Assembly (NCBI GenBank): GCA_964036295.1
Contig: OZ038468.1
Span: forward strand, 18,910,683 to 18,974,682
Direction: 5' to 3'
Length of the DNA: 64,000 nt
Source: Plumapathes pennacea
Lineage: Eukaryota; Cnidaria; Anthozoa; Antipatharia; Myriopathidae
Shown: positions 33,701 through 45,849 of the stretch, piece after piece
Position numbering within the stretch: position 1 is the first letter of the stretch
Layout of the letters: each line of letters starts with the position of its first letter
The notes under the pieces: generated by a model
Database searches by the model: none
The model's input: the letters and a program-made list of their open reading frames with translations, nothing else
Told to the model about the DNA's origin: nothing
Made by a program: the position numbers and the translations under genes

Positions 33701-34880
33701 CATGGCTGGCCGCTTGCTGTTGGGCCTGTAAACAGTATTAGCAAATATAAAAAATAAAGTACAGTAAGAATCAGTAAAATAAGCCTGTGATTCTCAGTAT
33801 TCATCAACTCCGATTTCCTCTTTCAGTTTCTTCTCATAGATAGGGTGGAATTTTTAGATGACCATTGGAAGTAACAACCACAGTAATAACATTTGCCACT
33901 TCCCTGCCTAAAATTTTTTTTGGTAATTTTTAGGATGGACTTACAGTGCATGACACATAACAAATTTAGCAAACTAACACCAGATAATAAAATAAATTAG
34001 CCAAAAGTGACTGCAGGTAAGGTTATAGGATAAAGCAATTATTACAATTTATTCATTAGATGACACATAAAGACTGACATTAAGAAGTAAAGGCCAAGGC
34101 CAGCGAATATATGATTTATGTCACTCAGGTCCCTTCACTACCACGAGATGACATCATACAATCATTGCGACACAACAAGAGTGAACAAATTTTACGTGAA
34201 ACACAATAAAGATCAAAGCTATTTATTATTAGCTCCTTTGCCGGATATGCACTGAAGAAACTTATTGCAAGTACAACTCAGAGAGCTTATAAGACATTTT
34301 TTTTAGAAATGGGTCAACCGTACGATCGTATTCTGAACAAGTACGTTTGATGATGATCCAAAAGAAAGACTAAGAAATGTAATAACTATACAATCAAAGC
34401 ATTAGTGGCTCCATAAACCATACTGCCTTAAATTTATTTGGGAATGCTTTAAGACAATAAATACAACGTCACCTTGTTTTCAGACTTGATAACCAAGTGG
34501 ATCGTGAGTCCATCTTTCAATGCTGTAAGTTTTCCCCATACAATTCGAAAGCGAATTACAGTTAGGTCGCTCAAAAAGGACTGGATTATCTACAGAAAGT
34601 TGATAAACTTACAGTACGTTTCCAGCTGGTCCTGATCTTTAAGAATTCGCCCGGCAAATATTAGGCACAGCTGCCCTACCGGCGCATTGAACTTTGATGA
34701 GATCGCTTCCTTCAACTAAAAAAACCCTGCATTACTTAACAAATCCACCCATAAAACGCCCACACAGAGACGCAGAAATACCTCTTTTATCGTGGCAGTG
34801 GGTTCTATTTGGACGGACTCCTTTGCTTTGGACGTCTTGACGTGTAATGTTATCTTTCCTGTTGCTTCAGAGTCGGCCAT
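27787..34880 (-). CDS. UBQLN: Ubiquilin, proteasome shuttle receptor
   Basis: Twenty minus-strand exons: 34880-34782, 34715-34613, 34522-34473, 33725-33693, 33111-32964, 32566-32541, 32431-32378, 32171-32100, 31880-31830, 31327-31250, 31034-30954, 30819-30759, 30452-30293, 30147-29982, 29704-29654, 29465-29311, 29232-29105, 28746-28685, 28244-28160, 27863-27787. They give 579 residues (human UBQLN1 589). The N-terminal ubiquitin-like domain ([31 protein letters not shown]) docks on the proteasome. STI1 repeats follow ([46 protein letters not shown]). The C-terminal UBA ([27 protein letters not shown]) binds ubiquitin. The exon starting at 30452 could instead start at 30476 in the same phase. 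An upstream in-frame ATG at 34901 is possible but non-conserved. Confidence 0.95.
28260..28394. repeat. Three 45-bp tandem repeats in a ubiquilin intron
   Basis: The units 28260-28304, 28305-28349 and 28350-28394 each begin AGTTCACGCACAAAAT and end CGTCAA, with a few substitutions. The array begins about 15 bp from the exon at 28244 and is read through as one open frame, but it is intronic. Confidence 0.9.
28793..28979. mobile_element. Inverted-repeat element with TAGCCTG ends
   Basis: It is bounded by TAGCCTGCG and its inverse CAGGCTA, with a strong inner inverted pair, CGATTTTGGCCGCGCGAA against TTCGCGCGGCCAAAAATCG. A C/T- and G-rich centre lies between. Intronic in ubiquilin, no coding capacity. 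Confidence 0.65.
31509..31728. mobile_element. Short element with GGGCCC-TTTTTCGAAAG inverted ends
   Basis: The left end GGGCCCAGTTTTTCGAAAG is mirrored by CTTTGAAAAACCGGGCCC at the right. The 220-bp body has no coding capacity. It lies in a ubiquilin intron. Typical of small non-autonomous DNA elements. Confidence 0.7.
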
Positions 34881-34976
34881 GATGAATAAGAAGAAATCCA
34901 CGCAATCTTGTGCTCAGGTCCGCGCATTTACTTTATAAGTGCGCAGACTGGACCCTAGTTCCTGTGTCAGGCCAAG
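34881..34976. promoter_or_regulatory. Bidirectional promoter of ubiquilin and COMMD10
   Basis: Only 96 bp separates the two divergent start codons, so the transcripts must start from a shared core or overlap at their 5' ends. The COMMD10 ATG sits in AAGATGGCG, a YY1-type initiator context. TTTATAAG near 34930-34937 is the only TATA-like string. Confidence 0.7.
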
Positions 34977-35613
34977 ATGGCGCTGATGTTTCAAGCCACA
35001 GCGAGGTTAGTGTGTTCTATTTTGCTTTGTTTATTGATTTCCGTACCTTAGGTAAGATAAAGTTTAAACTCCTGAGAATGTCTAACTTCTGTTTTCCTGA
35101 GATATCTCGCACAGTATGGAGAATTTGGTGTTTTTAGCGGTTCAGTTCAGATACAAAGTTTCTTAGGCACCACATCCCATCGCTCCCTATTAGGCGGTGA
35201 CTTTTAGGGACTAGCTCCAACTGTCCGTTTTAAAGAAGTATCTGTCCTAAATAGAGTTCAGTTGGAGTAAATGAAGAAATGGCAAGGACCGCTCCTACCA
35301 AGTGTTCGTCTTGGAGAGCATAAAGTTGCATGGCTGGTGTATCTTCACTTTCACTTTGCAGGCTGAAGAAGGCAGTGTCACTGATAAATGACTTGGATCC
35401 TAGCAGGTTCCCTCTGCTGTTAAGTAGGATAATACAAAAACTCCATTTAAGGGTAAGCCATCAATCTTTTACCTTTTTAATAAATACCTAGTGACTTCGA
35501 ACCTCTTCAGGCACTTGTTAATGTTTTTATTTTCAGTACATTGGTATATTTTATTGTTTAATTGCTCTGTGTTTTTGGTTTGCCCACTCACTGAAGCCTA
35601 CAGAAAATATCAT

Positions 35614-35648
<35 letters not shown>

Positions 35649-37719
35649 GAGGGCGGTGGGGGTACTCCAAAGTGTATCATAATATTATTTTGTCTGAAAT
35701 ACCAGTAGTCAGGTCTAAATATCAACTCACATATTTATCCCACCCCACCCCACCCCTCCCCCGAATAGGATGAGCGGCCCTTCTCAGATCAAGAGGAGGA
35801 GAAGTTACAGGGAGCTCTAGGGATTGATGCTGATGATCTGCAGGTGGTACTGGAAACCTCTGCCTTCCTTCTAGAACAGGTTTGTGTTACAAGTCAACTT
35901 CTACCCCCTTCCTGCTGGTAATTTCCCCTTCTCAAGATTCAGCTACATGTCTGTCATCTGGCAAATACATTATTTTGGTCAATCGTTTACTTTTGCTCAG
36001 ATTTTCTGTCAGAGCTGTTTATCCATTTCTGACCCCACCCATAGTGCACATATAGAGCATACCAGTATATATATATATATATACAGTCGCTTCAAAAAAG
36101 GTTGACCCTCAAAAATAGCAAATAGGCAAATACCACGTCCGAAAGGGATGTTGGGATTCGTGATTAATTTCAGTTTGTTTACTGAATAGCCGGGAATTTA
36201 GGCAAATATAGGCAAATATGTTATTCCCCAGCAAAGTTCACACTCTACACACACGACATGACTTATTAGAATGTGAATATTATCAGATTCATATCATTGC
36301 ATTTATTTCACAGAATCCCTTTCGGTCGTGGTATTTTTGAGGGTCAACCTTTTTTGAAATGACTGTATATATATATATTTTTTTTTTTTTTTTCTTTTTT
36401 TTATTCCTGCAGGCAGCTTACCACAATGCCAAACCAGCTGTGTTAAAACAACAGTTGGGGAACATTTCACTGGCTGAAGACAAGGTACGGACATGTTGTA
36501 ATATTAAGTAAATGTTGACAGGCATGAAATTTTGGCCTTGAATTTAACATTGTACCTCGATTACCATCAAGGCGTTTTGAATGATGAGAATCAAACAGAC
36601 TGCTAAAATTCATATCCTTGATAATAATCAAGTTCTTTATTTACTCTGATTCATTTTTGTGCAGGGAACAGACTTAGAGAGTACTGCAATCAATCATTCT
36701 GGGTACAGTTGCAGGTTAAATCTTTAGCAGTGGCTTTAGTGGCTCATGTAATGTAATATGCTTACCCTCCCCTCCCTAGGGTTTCCTGCTTTCTATGTAA
36801 TCACGTGACAATCCGGAATAAACAAGTTCTTTTCAACGCCAGCCTGGCAAGTGTTTTATTTTACAGCTTGTTCTCTCTTGTAGATTGAAGCAATAGTTGG
36901 AGTTTGGTCTGAAAATTGTAAGTCTGTCATAGAAAAGCTTCGGCAAAGAAGTCTTGCACCAAAACAGGTACAGTGACAGATCAGACTGCTTGCTTTTAGT
37001 ATCTTGTTATTACAACACCCTGAACTCCAAACGCATCTTCTCTTTTCTTCTCATCACCACTTTCTTTTATCTACTCACCCTTTTCCTTCTCGTCTTCCCT
37101 TTCTTTTCCCTTCTTGTTTTTTTCTCATCTTTCTCTCCATCTCTTCCCTATCTGCTCATTTTTCTCTGATTCTTCTCCATTGTTCCCTTCTTTTGACCCT
37201 TCTCATCTTTCCCCCTCACTCTCTTTAACTCCCATCACTTCTCACATCGTTTCTTTCACTTGTTTTCCATTTTCTCTTGCTTACTATTGTTCTCATACTC
37301 ATCAGCTGGAGTCTGTGAACTGGCGTCTGAATCTTCAAATGGCTCAAGCGAACATGGCCAAGATGAAGCTGCCCAATGCAATGTTTGACTTGCATCTCTC
37401 CTCTGGTGGTCAGGTCAATATCTAGTTTATAGTAATGGCATCAAATTCATGTTCATTTTTCACGTTTTAACTAAAGATTTTTTTAACATGTTTATCTCTT
37501 TGTATTAAAGAACCAGGAGAAGATTCAAGTGGAATTCACTCATGAAGAGCTGTACGCATTTTACAATCAGGTTTGTGTTATAGTTGAAAAGTCCGTCCGG
37601 GCCTTCTTTTTTTTTTTCCTTTTTTATTCTTTTTTTTTTTTTTTTTTTCATTCAATTTTTTTTTCTTCGCCTTTGTATAGCTTGAAACCATTCAAAGCCA
37701 GCTGGATTCCCTTGGTTAA
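34977..37719 (+). CDS. COMMD10: COMM domain-containing protein 10
   Basis: Eight exons: 34977-35005, 35362-35452, 35769-35879, 36413-36484, 36884-36967, 37306-37413, 37511-37570, 37681-37719. All are in phase, giving 197 residues (human about 202). COMMD10 is a subunit of the COMMD ring of the Commander complex, which works with retriever in endosomal cargo recycling. The N-terminal helical part shows [35 protein letters not shown] and a KPA turn. The COMM domain (about residues 129-197) has [13 protein letters not shown] with the conserved Trp, [14 protein letters not shown] and the terminal [12 protein letters not shown], each matching COMMD10 rather than other COMMDs as I recall them. AATAAA at 37915-37920 may be the poly-A signal. 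Confidence 0.95.
35617..35647 (+). repeat. Poly-G run, 31 bases
   Basis: An uninterrupted G tract lies in COMMD10 intron 2. Other G/C homopolymers are at 9544-9567 (C), about 51258-51277 (C) and 56080-56107 (G). Confidence 0.95.
36083..36366. mobile_element. MITE with ACAGTCGCTTCAAAA-type inverted ends
   Basis: The left end ACAGTCGCTTCAAAAAAGG plus TTGACCCTCAAAAATA is mirrored at the right end, which finishes ...TGACTGT at 36366. TATATA runs flank both sides, consistent with TA target insertion of the Tc1/mariner kind. About 284 bp, in COMMD10 intron 3, non-coding. Confidence 0.75.
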
Positions 37720-40700
37720 CCTAACTTCAGCTGGTAGGTGGACAGAACGTTAATGGAACAGAAGTTGTCGCAAGTCAAGAAATACGCGGTTCTCTCTGTG
37801 ATCGCCGGGTGAACTCCGATCTTCCTTAGCATGATTGTCACATTTTTGCCATTTTCTAAACCTCTGGCTCACACTGAAGAAGCAACTAAAGTAATTCACA
37901 CCCCATTCACACCAAATAAACCTGTTGCGCTAGTGGCTACACGGATTTTCAACCAGTTTAATTACCGCGCGTGTGTTGTGAACAGCAAGTCAATGTTTTA
38001 AATAGGTGTAACCGTCAGTGGGAACGGGGTGTAAATCTTTACGAAAATTATTCAAAATCAGTCACTTGCTTTGTGGCTATCAAATCCTCAAACCTAGGTT
38101 CTGTTCTCATTTTTTTGTATTTTGTAAACATTTAAATGTATAAAATCTATAGTAGTTTTCAGTGAATAATTAAAGGAACAGTCATGAAACTTTTTTGTTT
38201 AACTTTTTTATGTGTTTAACGTTGAAATATCTGAAATAAGTTCAAGCAAATTTTTTTCCCGCACATGCTAATCTGTTTTCGTTTGAAAACGCATACTCTT
38301 TTATGCGTTTTTGCTTTCCGTCCACACTAAAACGATGACCTGAAAACGGAGGTTTTCAAAAACGGTTCCCAAAGTGAAGACTTTTGAAACCGGATGCGTT
38401 TTCAAATGAAAACGAACTAGTGTGGACAAGCGACTAGCCTTAAGGAAAGTTTTTTTGAACGCTCAGTACAATCTACGAAGGAATGACTTCAATTCTTGGA
38501 AAAAGAACCCGTTATACTCATGCAGATGATATTTATTTGTTTTCTCCGGACATCAACAGAAATGATCCAAGTCTCCATTCGCTAGTGGGTTAGTAGCTCT
38601 ATCAAGCAGCGTGTATGGAGATGTTGCTGCATTTCTCGTGGTAAGGTGTGCGTGCTTTCAAGTAAAGATAGTTTGTTTATTAAATATTTCGTCTGTATCC
38701 TTTATATAGAGACTACAATACAGTCTCGTTTAAAAAGTTTAGTCTCTGGAGGGATTAACGGCTTTTTTAAGCCAGAACTATTTAAATTGTTGACGAATTG
38801 TGGCAAGAATCTTGTGACTCCGTTGTCTCCGACGGGAATGCTTATTTTTTCCGCTTGTTTTTGCGTTGTCCCAACGCATTCACTAAAAAGGAGGTAAGTA
38901 CTCCTTGTTTTGTTTGTGATTGTGTTGCCGCGTGATTATTTTTGTGCTTAGGGCTCATTTGAGATGAACAGATCGATAAACGACTGAAATATGGATCGTT
39001 GAACGTAGAACGTGATCCCTTTTAAACTTCTTTCGGACAAAAATTTCATCCCATAGAACAGCAACTGCCTCCCCCACGTGTTCTTCGATCAGAGGGGAGC
39101 GCAAGGAGGCTGGGCACGAGCGCGAAGAGCGTCCCATCTTCCCTCGCGCGCCCTGCTTGGAGCGACTGGGGACGAGGCAGGTGCTAGAAATTTTGCACGA
39201 CTGTCCATAGCCTTTCACCAGCTTATTAGGTATTTGAAGACTGATGACGTCACACGTCGGTACTTTGTCGTGTCAGTAATATCAAGTGAATCCATAAGAC
39301 TAGAGGCTCTTGATATGAGACAGAACACGCTTCAATCACACCGGCCAAGATCTTGCGCATTAGCTACTACAAACTTGATTCGAAAAAGATGCAAATTACG
39401 TTGCCTTTTTGCGCAAAACCCGGCACTTGTTTACCTCGCGTGATTTGTTGAGTTCTACTTGACCTCAGTTTGAGAGCTTAACAACCGCGCTTCATTTCTC
39501 GTGACTGTGCAGTTTTAAGCGGCTAAATTGTGTCGCAATATCAGAGGTTAATTTAAAGGACTACACGCTCCTTGATATAAGACATACCGCTCAAGAGTAC
39601 TCGCTTTAATCACGCTATTCTCCTCTTACTTTTCAAGAACTTCGGGGAAACTGCGTTATGATACGAGAGTACTTTTACAACAACTTTCAAGTAATACACA
39701 ATTAAAATGATAAACTATGCGCCTTTTTGCGAGCTTCTATGACAATCACAAGCCAATCCCGAAAACCGTGACGAAAATAGTCTTAGCAGCTGACTAAAAC
39801 ATTTCAGTTGATTTTATCGTATTGTCAGCGAGAACAATATTCATGTGGCAGCTTCAAGTGGCCGCAGTTGGTCCAGTTAAGAGTGCGAGAGAGTGACTTT
39901 CTCCTGTATATCCGAAAGAAACATCATTATATTACTATAATCAGTTCACAGAAGAATCCCGGCTGGTTTATCTCTCTGGACCTTGTACTGGAAATATATG
40001 TTTTCAAATTCTTACTTTATTTTGTGTAGTTGAGCGAGGTGTGTCAGTAGGTTACCCCACCTGTAGCAGGACAGTTTAAAACGAGAGCTACTACAAAATG
40101 GAAGCGATTCAATATGTGGCTTTACATACTTCATATCCAAACCTTTAGTCTGTTAAATCCAACCAATTCAGTGCAATGCATCGCGGATTTAAACCTTGTT
40201 TTGTGAAGTGCTTATAGGTTGATCTAAAGTTGGAAAAATATGTGTTTACGATTATACCCTTTCTATGGCGGCTCCAAACTGTCGATAACACGAATCATCA
40301 TAAAGGCCGCTATCTTTAGCTGTGTCTCGCGCAGGAATAACTGGCGCCGGAGAATTTTCTTTTGGAGAACTAATGTACGTGATTATACCCGAGCAGCATT
40401 TAAAATTAGTAGCATCTTTAAAAACTTCTTTTGAACTGGGACCAGGATTAAGTCAAAGTAGTGCATAAATCTTCAGATTTATATTTACATTTTGTTTGTT
40501 CGTAAATCCCCCGTCTAATCCGGGAATTGTGTGGAGTTTTTAAACAAAGCCTAAAGGACTAGACCTGAAGTTTAGATAAACTCCGTAAACCAGAGTTAGC
40601 CAATGGTTTAATTTGCTTTTTTCAGAACATGGATAGGTGTCGATTTATACAGACCATGTTTTAGCCGTGGTCCGATAATCATGGCAATTGTTTAAATCTT

Positions 40701-43700
40701 GTTTAGACCAGGACTCGCGGTGCAAACCTTATTCGGCCCATAGTTCTCTAATATCCATACCAAACACACGAAAATTTTTTGCGCAGACTTCTTAGAGTTA
40801 TAATTAAAACTTCGGTATTGGACTCGTAAAAAGCAGCCATCTTCAGTACCTTCACGAATTGAACGGCCTTTAATAACACTTTTAATGATCATTTTGGTTA
40901 TAGCCTTCATGTGTCGCTGCTGTCTGTGTGTAATTTGCCGTCTGCAAAGGCCGACATTATGTTCCATTTGCACTTATTTGGGGAACCTAAAAAGAAATCA
41001 AGCGTCTTTGAGTCTATCCAGTCTCCTCTCTTACACTACTAAGGTCCCAGGCCCTCGCTTCAGCTCGGCACCAGACCACTTTGTTGCCCGAAGTTTGAGG
41101 TATAAGTCAGAGCAGGCATGTATGCTCAGTTTTACTTTTCGTTATTTCACGTTTGTATGGTTAAAAGCTTGAAAGTTATTCTCGCCAATTTTGAATTCCT
41201 CGACTGTCACAGCTAAGCAACAGCTAAGGTGCCATCTTTGCAAGTCATACTCGCTGATTAAAGCCGCAGACAGAAATATTGCATTTTGAGTTTGTTCAGC
41301 GTCTGTTTGCTCGAGTCTGGCGGTCCAGTTGCCCATGAACTCAACTCAAGAGCAACGTTAACACACAGAAAGCTTTCATTTTAATCCTGACATTGCTTGG
41401 ACAAAGAGTTTATAGTCTCCTGGTTGAGTTGAAATTTGTGCTACAAAGTGCATACCATCTGAATACAATCCAATTCACTTGAGTTGAAAGTTTGTTTTGA
41501 CTTATTCGAGAAAACCAATCGCTATGTGGTAGTTACAAATGGCTGCACAAACGATTCACGCCGCAAGGGATTCAACAACTGAAGCAACCCGGCTCGCGTC
41601 ACGCGACTCAGCGTGAGCAAAAAAACCCCGCGGAGAAATAACTGATTAGCAAACATTCGGCTTCCCCGGACAGGAGCGTCTGTTATGTCGACTCGTGAAC
41701 AAGACCATTATGGGATTACCCTTTACCTGTAACTTCAACGTTTAAACAAGCCATGTGCCGGCGTCAGCACTTGTGCTCGTTATAACTTGGGATGAGACGC
41801 CAAGTCTAATTAGTGGCGTTGACTACTTTGGCATGCCCGATAGACTGTGACCCTACATGTGTATCATGCATGTTTTATCAATGCCATAGCGAGAACAAAA
41901 TATACTTGAGCGCAGGTGCTTTTTCCCGCGCTAAACATTTTTGTGAAAGCGTTTAATACCCGCCTTCAGAGGTATAGAAACTACAAGTTGAACAACTAGA
42001 GCCCATGTAGGGTGCTTTTATTAGTTTAACCATTCTTTGCGATACATTTTTCTAGCTCTCCAGTACTCATTCAAGTGGAAACAGCCACACTTCAAACAAA
42101 GCGTAAAATGACAATGGAATGTTTAACTCACCTGAACCATCGTTCAAGTGATATGCGCTTCAAACTTAAAAAATAACTTAAAATCTTGTGATTGCTTTGA
42201 TTAAACCGCCCTCGCTTTTTCATGATATTCGATCTGCACACGCCATCTTGCGCCGTGCGTGTAGACACGTGCAGGTTGAACGAGCGTTGAGTCAATTCTG
42301 CTTTGAACCTGCAAAATGGCAAACAAAGATGTCGAAGCCGAACCCCACTGTGAACTAATTGATGAACACACCGTCGAGTCAATACTCGCTTTCATTACTA
42401 CTGAATGACCTTGACTATAGCCAAATGTTCTTGTGTTTGTTGGAACTGAGAGAAAATGCTGAATATTTCCTCTCTGGCCGTAAGGGATGAGCATTTTGTT
42501 TAACAAAGATGAGGGACTACTTTAGTTGGTTTGCTAATTTTACATTTTGTCCTTTGCTTGGCTTATACGTCAAAATAAGACTAATGAGTGCGCACTTTGT
42601 ATGAAATGCAAGCGGGTGAGCTCAGGTTTTGCATTCCAGTTGAATGAACGACATCTAAAGCGTTTTTCGGGCAACTTTACGCCTCTTACTTCAATAATAT
42701 TCACTTTGTAATTGGGATAATTATGGGGTACAAGTGGTTCTGGTGAGGCTGTAGTTGCTTTGCGGTTTCCCCGCTCAAGTTCCAGACTGAATGGCGACGA
42801 CGACTGTGTGCTCGCCCGTGATTTATTAAAATCGATTTTAAAAAACCAAAAGCATGAGGTAACTAATTAACGAGAGCCAGGCGCCTTTTCCGTCTGTGTA
42901 TGTCCTCTCTTTAATTTGTAGACCGCTTTGAACATATATTTATGTGTTTAAAATAATTGTATCAAGAAGCCGATTAGCTGCAGGTCAGTTTATCTTAGCA
43001 TATCATAGCCCTAAAGATTGCGTACGACAACACCCATATATCTAATTTTATCTTACTTCTGAATACTGCAAGTTCAATATTTTGCCTTTTCATATATATT
43101 GACTTCTAAAACTCGCAAAAGCCTCTTTCGATTGAGTGAAGATGTAAACGTTGCCTTTTCAGTTATGCGAAATGTATAGGTTCATGCTGTCAATGAACTG
43201 TCCAGGTTCCTGTCGCTCTTAGCTTTTGCTTAACCTAGTGCCCTATAATGATCTCTTTTAACTGGTCCATTTTGTGAGAAGCTTGGGCAATACATCACTG
43301 AAGCATGTTTAGGAAAATCGTGCGATTCTACATTTATTTAGTTAGTCGTGTTTATAGTCTTTGGAACCACGTTACAAACTATGCATTTGTTTCTGTGAAA
43401 AGTGAAAGGAAACCGAGAAAAGCAGGTTTATATATGCTAGGACGTTTTTGAGCTTTACAACTAAGCTTCATTCCCATCCCAATTGTTTTTAGCAGTTTTG
43501 ATTTACCCATAAAAACAGCCTAAAGCCAAATAGGCCATAAGTATCATTGTTAGAAAATGACGCTAATCTAACACCGATCCTTTAATTAGGAGTCGCCTCA
43601 CAAGACGCTCGTCTTTGGGAGCTGTCACTAGTGACTTGTAGTTGCTCATTACCGGCAGAGAAACAGATGGGACATGCCTTGTATATTAAGACGCTGCGAC

Positions 43701-44091
43701 ACCTGTATAGTGACTGCCGGAACACGTGACACCAAGCTCGTCCCGAGTTACTGTTAGCGCTATTTAGTGACCAGCGTGACAACACGTCCAAAATATCGTT
43801 CGTTGGTTTCAATATAGATTTCACACCCTCTACAGATGCGAGACATCCTGGCTCCTGCATGGCTTCCACGTGGTAACTTTTAAAGCTCTACTTCATTATA
43901 TTTGCTCGTGGTTTTGGTTAAATAAACGATTTTTTAGTTAATATTCAGTGTGTTTTTTTCTTTTTTTTTTTTCTGCTCTCTTGGGGAACATGCAAAGTAC
44001 AAAGATTTTAAATAGTTTTTTTTTACCTTTTACATTAGCCTCTTTGTTCATTTGATCAATACATCGAGCCGCAGAAGAAAAATTAAACATG

Positions 44092-44243
44092 ACAGTTTAA
44101 GAATGATAGATATCATAGTTATCTTGTGTGTTATATTAAGCCTTTGGTCGTACGGTTATGTCCTGCATGAACAGACACTCCTGAAGAACCCTGGAAATCC
44201 GCTTGGTAAAACAGTACTGCGGCACAAGACGTGCTCCGGTTAA
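44092..44243 (+). CDS. Candidate short secreted peptide (uncertain)
   Basis: From the ATG near 44104 the frame gives a strong hydrophobic N-terminus (IDIIVILCVILSLWSYG), then a short polar tail ending KTCSG. A possible splice donor (CTTG/GTAAAA, about 44203) lies in the tail, so this could be a signal-peptide exon of a longer gene rather than a complete frame. No domain is recognised and no promoter is evident. It may be a chance frame. Confidence 0.2.
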
Positions 44244-45196
44244 ACTTGTGCCGTGTCAGCTTTGTACGATTGAATCGTGAGTAAGTAAGAAACGACGTGC
44301 AGTGAGAACGGAAATGCACACTTGCACAAGAACAGCCGCAATGTCAGAATTCGCTGAAAAGTGCAAGCCTATCAGCAATATTTCTCTCGCATATCGACAC
44401 CGTGACTGCAGGTTTTTTTTTTTTTTTTTTTTTTTTAAGGACATACTATGCTTAATTAGGGAGCAATAAGCTAGGGATTTGAAAAGAACTGAAAAGGGTT
44501 ATTGGCAGGGTGCAAAAAAAGAAAGGGAGGCGTTTCTTTACCAATATCATTAATGGCAAAGCTTTGGATTATAATTAGGGTGTGAAACGAGGGATTATGA
44601 GCTTTTCACACGCAGGTAATTGCCATTCTTCTCTCGCTAACCAATTTCTTTTGTAAAGTCTTCTGCTGTGGCGGTTGCGAGGACATTAACTATAATAAAT
44701 CTGCTCAGATAATAAAATTGATGTGAATACGGGAACAAGGCTAAATTAATTCCTCTTTGAAAATCAGTTTTGCTTGGTGGAAACAACTGAATAGACTGGA
44801 GTGTGGCGACAACTTGGCCCAGTGCACGTAAAGAAATGGCAGCCGGGCAACCAATACAAGACCTGTGAATTATCACCCTTCTGAAAAATGACCACAGGTT
44901 GGATTACTTCACTGCGGGTTGCAGGAAAACTTGTTTGTCAGTCAGTCATCTTTGTTTTTCGTTAGCAGCCACATATCGCATCAATACAAAAAAAACAAGT
45001 CCTCTCTATACTATGGTTACCTTAGGCTCTTCTGGATAACTTTAGGAATAAGATGTATTTTTTGCGCAATCCTATAGCTCATGGTGCGTTAAATGAGGAG
45101 CGTAGAGGGTCAAACGAGGGCTAGATAAGAAAGTGCCCAAGACAAAGGTAGAATTTGGCCTCGAGGAAGCTAAGCCGCTGATAAAATCAAACAGAG

Positions 45197-45849
45197 ATGA
45201 ACGCCATTGTAATCTTGTCATTATTGTATTTATTTCATGGCCTTGCGGTTTCAGTAAGATGCCCAAACGAGAAAGGCTGTAACTGTCGCCAAGTTGTGTA
45301 TGAGACAACTCAAACAAGTGGTTTAACTGAACCAACAAAAAAGAAGCAGCCACATGCGGTCATGCAGCAGTTGCAATCGCTCCGAAATGTTAGGAATTTT
45401 CAGCCAATAAAGACTTTGGAGGCTTTTTATTGAGCTTTGTTAGAAGGCAATATCTGCTGGTAAGAAGAAGCAACCATCCAAAGCAAATATATACTGTTAT
45501 TGAAAAACAAACTCTTTGTAGTCCGGTGTTTCGTGGTTGCCAGCATTTCAAGAATGTAGGAATCAAAGTAAGCTTCTATTCTTATGCGCCCCATGAACTA
45601 AAAATGAATGGCCAAAAAAAAAGCAAGAATCTTGAGTATGTTGTAGCAAGGACTCCCACGGTGTACGCATACGAATCAAACGGTAACGTCAATAAATGCG
45701 AGTGTGCTTTTTTTCTGCTTGTTAAACCCGCAAAATTTCCCGATAATGGAACCGTATACCCGAGACATTTTGAAAAAAAAAATCTAAATCTTTTAGAAAG
45801 CAAGCAGGAAGATCTGATACAGCTTCACTGTCTCTATTCTTTCTTATGA
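45197..45849 (+). pseudogene. Orphan secreted-protein candidate, two offset frames
   Basis: The first frame (45197-45433) starts with a signal-peptide-like sequence (MNAIVILSLLYLFHGLAVS) followed by RCPNEKGCNCRQVVYE. A second frame, shifted, runs 45430-45849 (139 residues) and contains CSPVFRGCQHFKN and NVNKCECAFFLLVKP, a Cys pattern that could belong to a small extracellular ligand. The two frames abut with only four bases of overlap. This fits a frameshifted gene, or exons with introns I cannot place: GTAAGA at about 45257 and GTAAGC at about 45568 are donor-like. I do not recognise the family. Confidence 0.25.

Noticed and set aside
43582-43869. 95-residue minus-strand frame with several Cys
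   Set aside because: Not recognised, no flanking splice sites or signal peptide; no support beyond being open.
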